A stretch of DNA of 64,000 nt from positions 106,641,001-106,705,000 of the forward strand of contig JAEOAD010000001.1 in assembly GCA_036365145.1 (NCBI GenBank), read 5' to 3'. The position numbers and the translations under genes were made by a program. This DNA is from Orientallactaga sibirica. Taxonomy: Eukaryota; Chordata; Mammalia; Rodentia; Dipodidae. The notes beneath the pieces were generated by a model. It was given only the letters and a program-made list of their open reading frames with translations, ran no database searches and was not told the DNA's origin. Below, one piece after another: positions 57,587 through 64,000 of this stretch (its first letter is position 1; each line of letters begins with the position of its first letter).

Positions 57587-57703
57587 CTTGGCTTTCTGAA
57601 GGACAGTGCCTTTGCCTGTGACCATGACCGAAAGAGGCCTGTTCTTGAGCACAGATGCAGAGTTGACTGGGGTGCAGTCTGGGGTGGGGGTGGCAGCTTT
57701 GGG
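57587..57703 (-). CDS. AFAP1L2: AFAP1L2 penultimate coding exon: C-terminal tail
   Basis: Ends in the donor aag|gtaagc. 39 codons run PKAATPTPDCTPVNSASVL and then KNRPLSVMVTGKGTVLQKAK. The segment is proline- and threonine-rich, probably disordered, and joins the coiled coil to the conserved terminus. Two acceptors are possible: ccacag (start 57703, matching the family sequence SPR-PKA) or, six bases earlier on this strand, ccttag (start 57709, adding Pro-Gln). Both keep the frame. Confidence 0.93.
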
Positions 57704-57821
57704 CTGTGGCTAAGGAAGAAGCAAGCAGGGTCAAGAGAAGGGAGGTCTAACCCACCTCCCCCACCCTGTGTCCAGCAGACCCTTTACACTGCCCAATGGC
57801 ACTGCACTGTCCAGCACTCAC

Positions 57822-58015
57822 TCGAGGGCTCATGTTGTCCAGGTGGGTGGTGTCCACAGTCGTGCCCAGTGTGACGGGACCAGCCTCCGCCTTCTTCAAG
57901 TTGTCCTTCACCTCCATGATGTTGAGCTCAAGGTCCACCCGCTTGCTCTCCTCAACCCGGCATTCCTCCTCCACTTCCTTCAGCTTCTGCTCCAGACTAG
58001 CCAAGGCTGCCTTGT
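57822..58015 (-). CDS. AFAP1L2: AFAP1L2 exon: second half of coiled coil
   Basis: 194 nt between ctctcaccag and cga|gtgagt (phase 1 to 0). It encodes DKAALASLEQKLKEVEEEC onward to GTTVDTTHLDNMSPR. The first two thirds show heptad hydrophobics in a strongly charged helix continuing from the previous exon. The last third is the short conserved AEAGPVTLGTTVDTTHL motif. The 118-nt intron to the next exon is small. Confidence 0.96.
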
Positions 58016-60163
58016 CTGGTGAGAGAGAATTAAACTGGCTGCCAAGGACAGCATGTCAGCTAAGTCCAGGGAGCCGTGCTGGGGAGGCAGGACTCACATT
58101 CATGTCTGGTTCTAGCACAGAAATATGGACCTGTGTGTGTGCAGGAGACAGCCTAGCAAGTCAAGTCTGTGTTAGCATCTTGCACAAGCTAGGAAGACCC
58201 TGAAGGAAGAAAGCACAAATCTGGGTCCTAAGTTCCTTCTGGTAGATTCTGGGACATTCAGTTGTTCCTACATCTGCTGTTGTTACTGTAATCCAAAAGC
58301 CTGAGAGTAGTTTTTCAGTAGTGCTTGGAGAATGGCTGGGCTGTGCTCATCTGCCCTACATAGTTCCCTCCATGCCTTGGTGCTTCGTGAGGCATAACCC
58401 TGTGGAGTAGTTCTCATCCTTGGCACTTTTATACATGTCCCCCCAAGCCCTAGAGGTCAAAAGATGATGACCTATGAGAGTCTCCAAAGAGTCCATTTTA
58501 AGAGAAAAGAATAAAGCCACCTATGTTCAAGGCAGAGCCCCCATAAACCTCGTGGGCTGTCCCCAGGCTTTCTGATAAGCAATCAACAGCCCTGGTCAGA
58601 TGGAAGCAGTAATTGGGGCTACTGTTTCAGAAAAAAAAAATTGCACAGAGAAAAATTTAAGAATATATATTGCTATTGCTCTGGGGCTTGAAATTTAGAG
58701 AAAATACTGTTCACATTTGTATTCAGAATCTCTTGCTTACCTAGGGCCTAAGGGTTTATGTGCTAGGAGAATAAACCATAATGAACCCCATTAAAGTCTC
58801 CCTTATCCCATCTAGAACATCTATTTAGGGGAAGAAATGGGGAGCCCCTGGTTCCCTCTTCATATCCCCAGATTAGGGCATTTAGGGGATTCCAAGGACT
58901 CTTACAGAGGAGCCTCTGGTCACATTTATCAGCTCACATCTTGCCTGGGTAAAAAGGAAGCCCGGCTACTGCCCCCTTGCCTCTATTCAGAAGGACAGTA
59001 TTTGTGACGCACTTTTGACTGTCACCTTGACTGGATTGAGAGACACTTAGATTAAGAAAGCACACCTGTGGGTGTGCCTAGGAAGGCAGTCCCAGAGACT
59101 AGATCATGAGGACTTTAAACTACTCGGTGGCGTAACACTGATAGATCTGGAACAATTTAATAGACTATTGGGACATGGTAGAACTGTGAGAAGTGGGCCC
59201 TTGCTGAAGGAAATGGGTTGGTTGCTAGGGATGTGACTTGGCCCTGACCACTTCCTGTTACTTCTGTCTGCTTCCTGGTCTCCATGAAATGAGCAGCTCT
59301 GCTCCACTACACTCAGACACACAAAATCAAATGACGGTGGACTGGTATCTTTTTCCTCCTTTGTGCTGTTTCTCTTGGGTATTTTGCCATAGCAATGAAA
59401 AGCTGACTTATATAATACTCAAGAATGTTAAGCCCTCACAACCAGAGGACACCCACTTATAGAGACGGTGGGTCAGGAGTGACTGCTGACACACGCTTGC
59501 TTTGGAATTCAAGAAAGGATTCTGGAGATGGCTACATGACCAAGTCTATGAAAAACCACTGACTTAGACCCTTTCAGTTGCTTATTTCTCAATAAAGCTG
59601 TGACTTAAAAACTGGAGTGATGATATCCCCAAGCTCTTCCTCCACTGGTGATGTTATAAGCTTCCCAGGAGTCAGTTACATCTGTCCCAAGACCTGCCAG
59701 CCCAGTTATGCTTGCTGGTGCAACAGTGCAATTAGAATATCAAATGAGACAGAAGTCAAATGCTTCAGAGGTCCTTCAAGAGCCAAGTTGCATGAAGAGA
59801 CTGCTGCTGAATGCTGGGATTTCTTGGCAAATGCCTCAGGTTTTATTAAAACAGTCCAGCCTATAAATTAAGGATAGTGTACTACAGCTGTGAGTAACAC
59901 AAGATTGCCATGGACACTTGTCAGCTGACCCAGACCTCCAGATGTGGCCCTGGTGCTACATGGAGAACACCCTAACTACCAGCTGGCATTGCTGACATGG
60001 GCAGCCCTTCAGATGGGACCAAAGGGGAGAGGGGTCTTGTCAGGGGGGAATGGGCTCAGGCCCAGAGTTCCGTAATACAGGTCTTTTCCCCCACAAAGCT
60101 CCTATATGGGAGTCTTGGAGCCAAGGTCCCACTTCTAGTCCACCCCACCTGAAGACTCTTTAC
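58016..60163 (-). other. AFAP1L2: AFAP1L2 intron within the coiled-coil region
   Basis: 2.1 kb, with one unassigned rodent repeat at 59005-59430. The rest looks unique; no exon was found and the flanking phases match. Confidence 0.88.
59005..59430 (+). mobile_element. Rodent interspersed repeat (family unassigned)
   Basis: ctgtcaccttgactggattg, cacctgtgggtgtgcctagg and a late ttttgccatagcaatgaaaa are shared features of the repeat type at 3945. Orientation as in 3945. Confidence 0.4.
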
Positions 60164-60319
60164 CAGTGCATTTTAACAGGATCTCTTTCAGCTCCCGCTT
60201 CTCTTTCCGCAGCTGAGCGAGGTGCCCCCGGATCTCTTCCTTCTTTTTCTCCAGTCTTTCCTTTTCCTCCGTGTATCGCTTCACCTCCGCCTCTGTCCGA
60301 TTCTTGCCGAGTTTGATCT
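60164..60319 (-). CDS. AFAP1L2: AFAP1L2 exon: first half of coiled coil
   Basis: 156 nt from ggatttgtag to actg|gtaaag, phase 1 to 1. EIKLGKNRTEAEVKRYTEEK, then ERLEKKKEEIRGHLAQLRK, is one long charged helix with leucines at heptad positions. In the family this coiled coil supports self-association and partner binding. It is the most strongly conserved exon of this gene in the window. Confidence 0.97.
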
Positions 60320-60581
60320 CTACAAATCCAAAGAGGGAGAGGCCCCATGTCAGCAGGACTAGACTGTGAGGGCTGGCCCAGACCCACTTCCCAGACTCAG
60401 ACAGGACCCCGGGCTTGGGCAGGAGACCTGAGTTGAATGGGAAAGAAAACAGGACCCATACTTTCTTTGCTGTGAAACCTGGGGCAAATGTCTTCACTTC
60501 TCTGAACCTGTCTCCTCATCCGAAAGGGAGAGAATCGGGCTAACTTCTCCAAAATGTTAAACTTGGATTTAGCCCAGGCAC
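60320..60581 (-). other. AFAP1L2: AFAP1L2 small intron
   Basis: 262 nt, GT-AG on the minus strand (gtgcct to tttgtag), no repeat. Confidence 0.9.
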
Positions 60582-60753
60582 CTGCGCTGGTCACCCGCTG
60601 TCTGTCCTTCATGGGTGGGCTGGTGCTGGCAGGGGGAGAAGCCACGGTGTCAGGGCAGTTGGCTGGAAAGGAGATTCTCTGCTGCTCAGCCTGCAGTTTG
60701 ACAGTGGTGATTCTCTGGGCAGGTTCCTCCACCTCCTGGCTCTCCAGCTGCCT
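60582..60753 (-). CDS. AFAP1L2: AFAP1L2 exon: linker before the coiled coil
   Basis: 172 nt, phase 0 to 1, acceptor ccccatcacag and donor gcgcag|gtgcct. RQLESQEVEEPAQRITTVKL, then QAEQQRISFPANCPDTV, then a proline-serine stretch and KDRQRVTSA. It looks disordered with a short amphipathic start and matches the equivalent family segment well. The downstream intron on this strand is 262 nt and the upstream one 88 nt. Confidence 0.94.
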
Positions 60754-60841
60754 CTGTGATGGGGAGAAATCACACACCACACTCAGTGGTGGGAGAGCTT
60801 AGCTAAGAGGCTGGCTCATCCCCTCATGAAGTGGCCCCCAC

Positions 60842-61087
60842 CTGGTCTTCAGCACTCTCTGGAGATTTTGTGTGGGGCTCGTCTGGGGTGGAACCTGAGC
60901 ATGCGTCTGCAGGGAGGGCTTCAGCCAGATCCTCCAGATGTGGGAGAGTTGGGAGAGAGGCTCGGGCCTGCACCCCACTGGGGCTGTGCAGAAAAGACTT
61001 GACTGGTGTGAGGTCCAGGTACACTCGGTCAAGTTCATTCTCACCAGGAGCATCTATGGTCGCAGTGGCTTCCTCAGCAGGTTCCAC
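60842..61087 (-). CDS. AFAP1L2: AFAP1L2 exon: acidic tyrosine-containing linker
   Basis: 246 nt, phase 0 to 0, acceptor tcttcttctgcag and donor gaccag|gtgggg; 82 residues from VEPAEEATATIDAPGENELD. The segment is acidic and proline-rich. RVYLDLTPVKSF is its conserved core and places one tyrosine in an SH2-type context after basic and hydrophobic residues. The following stretch is variable and likely unstructured. Confidence 0.95.
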
Positions 61088-61719
61088 CTGCAGAAGAAGA
61101 TTTGGGTGGCATTAGTCACTGTCTTGTTACGTTGGCTGTAGGTGGGATACCAACCCTGCACCCAATCTCCTGTCCTCTGCCCTTGCTGGAGTTCCCAGGG
61201 ACCCGACTCCCTCCCAAAAGAGCACCCTATTGAGTCCTGAATGTAAGACTCCAGAGGTGGAAGACCCAAGATATGCCCTACATCAAGTCCGCGACACTCA
61301 CGTCCCATGTGTATAAAGAGGAAAATGGCAGAGCTTTCTGTAGGGGATACGGTTGAGATTGAATACAGAGCCCTTAGTGCAACAAACCCTCCATGCCTGG
61401 ACTAAGACCCTGTCACTGACATGGCCAGCTCACCTCAGCCACCAGTACGGACTTTGAAGATTAATAGCATCACTCTCCCAACCTCCACATCCCCCCTATC
61501 ACTGCCCAAAGCAATCAACCAAGTGTTTCAACTGCACACACCTATGCACAAAGGATGAGCTTGTTGTGCCTAGGAATGTGCACCCATGGCCCTATATGTG
61601 ACTGGGAACCTGCTCATCTCCGGGGCGCGGTGGGGGTGGGGGAAGACAGACCCTCCTTGATGAAAGTTTGGCCAGAAGAGGACAGGACAGCCCAGGCTGT
61701 TTGCCCACCAAGCCCTCAC
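61088..61719 (-). other. AFAP1L2: AFAP1L2 intron
   Basis: 632 nt, free of recognisable SINEs; nothing else seen. Confidence 0.88.
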
Positions 61720-61831
61720 CCCTGTGGTAAGCTCCAACGTCTCCACATCGTCATACAGTTCCTCCTGGTGGTCCCTGCTGGGAAGGCCATCAATGTACGT
61801 GTTGGGCTCAGAGAACTTTCTCTGCATTAGT
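61720..61831 (-). CDS. AFAP1L2: AFAP1L2 exon: post-PH2 tyrosine cluster
   Basis: 112 nt, phase 2 to 0, acceptor cgtgtcttccag and donor aggg|gtgagg read as ACA GGG|gtgagg. It gives LMQRKFSEPNTYIDGLPSRD, then HQEELYDDVETLELTTG. Two tyrosines in acidic settings (TYIDG, LYDDV) are plausible Src-family substrates. The sequence between this exon and PH2 is the main phosphotyrosine region of the C-terminal half. Confidence 0.96.
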
Positions 61832-62846
61832 CTGGAAGACACGAGCATGCTCTAAAGATATTGTGGCAGCCTAATGGCCTCAAAGAATACAGGACAGAAG
61901 CCCACCTCTAGACGGGTGAAGCTTCTCGTTCCTTTTGCTCCAGAGTTCTTGAGTCCAAACTTCCTTTCTAGAAAAACAAACTTCCCTGCCCCGTCCCTCT
62001 CCTCTTAGTATCCCGTGGCTATCTCTGGACCCCTTCGTTTCAGGGTCTTCTCCCAACAATAGCTACAGGGTCTTACTCTATCCCCATGAGAAACCTGGTA
62101 TAATTCCCACCAGATGCTCTGTCTATTATGTCCATAAAAGAATGAATTCTAGGCTGGAGAGATGGCTTAGCGGTTAAGGCACCTGCCTCCTAAGCCTAAG
62201 AACCCGGTTCCAATCTCCAGGTCCCATGTTTAGCCAGATGCAAAGTGACACAAGGGCGCAATGCCGCACTTGCCCACAAGGGGGCGCACGCATCTGGATT
62301 TCGTTCACAGCAGCTGAGAGACTGCTGGTGTGCCCATTCTCTGTCTCCCTCTCCCTCTCTCTCTGTTTCTCTCTGTGTCTGTCTCCAAAAAATTAAAAAA
62401 AAATTTTTTAAAAAAGAATGAATTCTGTCCCTGTGGTCTGGATGTCTTCTGCCAGTCCTGGCTGCCTCCCTGTCCCAGGACACTCTTCTCGGAGTCCAAA
62501 TATCTAGAAGGCTGAAGTGTCATCCAACCCTGCTACTCCAGTATGTGCTCTGGGCATTAGTCGGGAGTGTCACCTCTGATATGTACACATGTGCTTCTGG
62601 TGAGGGGCCCAGGGGAAGGAAAGGGTCTCACTCCACATTAGGGAGCTTGAGGGTGTCTAATCAAAGCCATAGCACACCCCTGCTTAGTTGGGCCTCTCCT
62701 GGGTCTTAAAACTTCTTGCTGGTGGACAGAGCAGGGCTCTACCTTGTGTTGTCTGCAGCTACCTTGCTCAAGCTACCTGCCAGTCTCAGGGCTAGAAGCA
62801 CAGCTGGCACGAGAGAGCCCACACTGCCGGGCCCACTCATACTCAC
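61832..62846 (-). other. AFAP1L2: AFAP1L2 intron
   Basis: 1015 nt containing one long-form SINE (62152-62411); 61850-62130 and 62430-62840 look unique. Confidence 0.88.
62152..62411 (+). mobile_element. Dip-type SINE (long form)
   Basis: aaaagaatgaattct is identical on both sides. A nearly intact copy and a good type example of the long subfamily; opposite to AFAP1L2 transcription. Confidence 0.92.
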
Positions 62847-62992
62847 AAGAGAGAAGTTTTGGCTGCACTCACAATACAGGAAACCCTCTCGGCATCCACA
62901 TAGTCATAGGTGAACTCTTCTGGGTCCGTCTTGGAGCCAGACTCGGAGAGCAGAAGGCCTAGCCAGTGGCCCATCTCCTCAGAGGATTTGGC
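62847..62992 (-). CDS. AFAP1L2: AFAP1L2 exon: end of second PH domain
   Basis: 146 nt, phase 0 to 2, acceptor cttctag and donor ctctt|gtgagt. AKSSEEMGHWLGLLLSESG is the C-terminal helix of PH2, with the near-invariant tryptophan. Then KTDPEEFTYDYVDAERVSCI carries two acidic-context tyrosines. The exon continues as VSAAKTSLL; an earlier gtgagt (GT at 62872-62871) lies within that coding stretch. Confidence 0.96.
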
Positions 62993-64000
62993 CTAGAAGG
63001 ACACAGAGAGAGACATGAACAAGGCCAGAAAGTCTTGTCCAGGGCTAACCCCTCCCACCAGGCCAGAACAGTGCTACAGCTAATCCCAGCCCACCATGTA
63101 GCCTCTGAGACAGCCTGGTCCGTGCGCCTTCCTTTGGAGCAGTATATTCTATCACTCAGGGAGTCCAAGTAACATTTCCTGGCAGTGACATCATCCTGCC
63201 ACCCCACTGATGCTCTGGAGCGTCACATGAAATGTGGACACATGAGCACTAGCAGTTGATAATTACTGTTCTGCCAACTATAAAAGCTGTTAAGATTTAT
63301 TTTAAAAAGAGTTGGCTGTTGAGCAATTACACACGTTGTAGGTTGACACCTCTATTTAACGAATGATAATTGTCAGTTTATTACCTTAGCCCATACATAA
63401 AAGATTGCCTGGATCCTTGCTGAGAAATAAAAGCATTCAAATTCGTTTTTGTTTATGATGGCAATAGTCAAGGTATCGTAAAGATCAAACATAAGGTAAA
63501 TAGCTCTGCTGAATTACCAACTAACCCCCAACCCCGTGAATGGGGTGTTTGTTTCCTGTCTAATGCGTTCTAATCGAATGCGTACATCAGGTATTCTACT
63601 CAAATGTCATGAATAGGGCTGGGGAGATGGCTTAGTGGCTAAGGCGCTTGCCTGTGAAGCTTAATGATCCAGGTACCCACGCAAGCCAGATGCACAAGGT
63701 GGCACATGCATCTGGAGTTTGTTTGCAGAGGCTAGAGGTTCTGGTGTGCCCATTCCCTTCCTCTCTATTATTTTTAAATTTCATTAATATTTGCCTTCAT
63801 GACAAGAAAAAAAAAGAACTGAATCAAAGCCACAAGTTTATTTTCTTGGGGAAAATCAGCTAACGTTTCGACATGATGTCACATGTTCTACCACTCTCAC
63901 ATGCCCCTGGGAAGACACAAGAGGGCAGTATTGGAGCAACATTGGTATGAGGACCCTGGATAAGGAACCAAGTGTACAGCAAATGAGTGCTTATGTGTGA
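62993..64000 (-). other. AFAP1L2: AFAP1L2 intron, continues past the window
   Basis: No upstream exon (the rest of PH2) appears before 64000. Holds one SINE; 63000-63610 and 63790-64000 look unique. Confidence 0.8.
63617..63775 (+). mobile_element. Dip-type SINE (short form), truncated body
   Basis: Sense copy missing part of the box-B-side sequence (aatgatccaggtacccacg). Confidence 0.82.

Larger units (their letters stand above)
55760..64000 (-). other. AFAP1L2: AFAP1L2 (XB130) gene, 3' half
   Basis: Eight minus-strand coding exons give a continuous 389-residue C-terminal sequence ending EWEKKGAS. The family is a cytoplasmic adaptor with two PH domains, Src-family tyrosine sites and a coiled coil; it links tyrosine kinases to PI3K-Akt signalling. 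As I recall, human AFAP1L2 has about 818 residues, so roughly half the protein is here. The exons for the N-terminus, PH1 and most of PH2 lie to the right of the window. Confidence 0.94.

Noticed and set aside
3945..59430. Complete endogenous retrovirus
   Set aside because: Repeats at 3945, 17262, 22480 and 59005 may be LTR-like, but I see no internal retroviral coding sequence or paired LTRs.
6388..63775. Many copies of tRNA-like box A/box B sequence
   Set aside because: These belong to SINE heads; none folds into a complete tRNA with acceptor stem, so no tRNA genes are reported.
1..64000. CRISPR-like or phage-like systems
   Set aside because: The direct repeats are microsatellites, SINE tails or target duplications with irregular spacing; gene structure is mammalian throughout.

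Overview
This window looks like nuclear DNA of a rodent. The genes are split into short exons with GT-AG introns. The introns are packed with 7SL-derived B1 SINEs, tRNA-derived SINEs of the B2 superfamily, B4-type SINEs and L1 fragments. The most abundant SINE starts like B2 (ggctggagagatggc) but has a body (gccagatgcacaaggtggc) that I associate with the Dip family of jerboas, jumping mice and birch mice (Dipodoidea). A jerboa-like animal is therefore my best guess; genus and species cannot be resolved from the sequence.

Two convergent protein-coding genes fill the window. On the + strand, VWA2 (AMACO) runs from a GC-rich 5' exon at the left edge to a stop codon at 53554, with a 3'UTR possibly ending near 55460. 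I could define 13 coding exons with matching splice phases. They give a 784-residue secreted protein: signal peptide, vWA1, a six-cysteine segment, EGF1, vWA2, vWA3, EGF2 and a short tail with an RGD. On the - strand, the last eight coding exons of AFAP1L2 (XB130) lie between 62992 and 56837. They encode the C-terminal 389 residues: the end of the second PH domain, a tyrosine-rich acidic linker, a coiled coil and the conserved C-terminus. The rest of AFAP1L2 lies beyond the right edge. The two genes meet tail to tail around 55.4-55.8 kb. VWA2 is an extracellular basement-membrane protein and AFAP1L2 a cytoplasmic Src/PI3K adaptor, so the pairing is probably positional only.

Layout: 1-113 noncoding exon 1; 114-12285 large intron 1; 12286-19638 signal peptide and start of vWA1; 19639-38084 two large introns with one 110-nt exon between them; 38085-45680 rest of vWA1, Cys-rich segment and EGF1; 47317-53554 vWA2, vWA3, EGF2 and tail; 53555-56836 facing 3'UTRs; 56837-62992 AFAP1L2 exons; 62993-64000 AFAP1L2 intron.

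I found no prokaryotic genes, CRISPR array, RNA gene or evidence of a new molecular system. The most notable unexplained structure is in the mobile elements: at several loci successive SINEs have entered the same target site, leaving three or more copies of one target duplication. Others are tail-to-tail SINE pairs able to form long RNA hairpins, unequal preservation of metal-site residues among the three vWA domains, and competing splice sites in both genes. All assignments come from reading the sequence and remembered family knowledge; no search was run.
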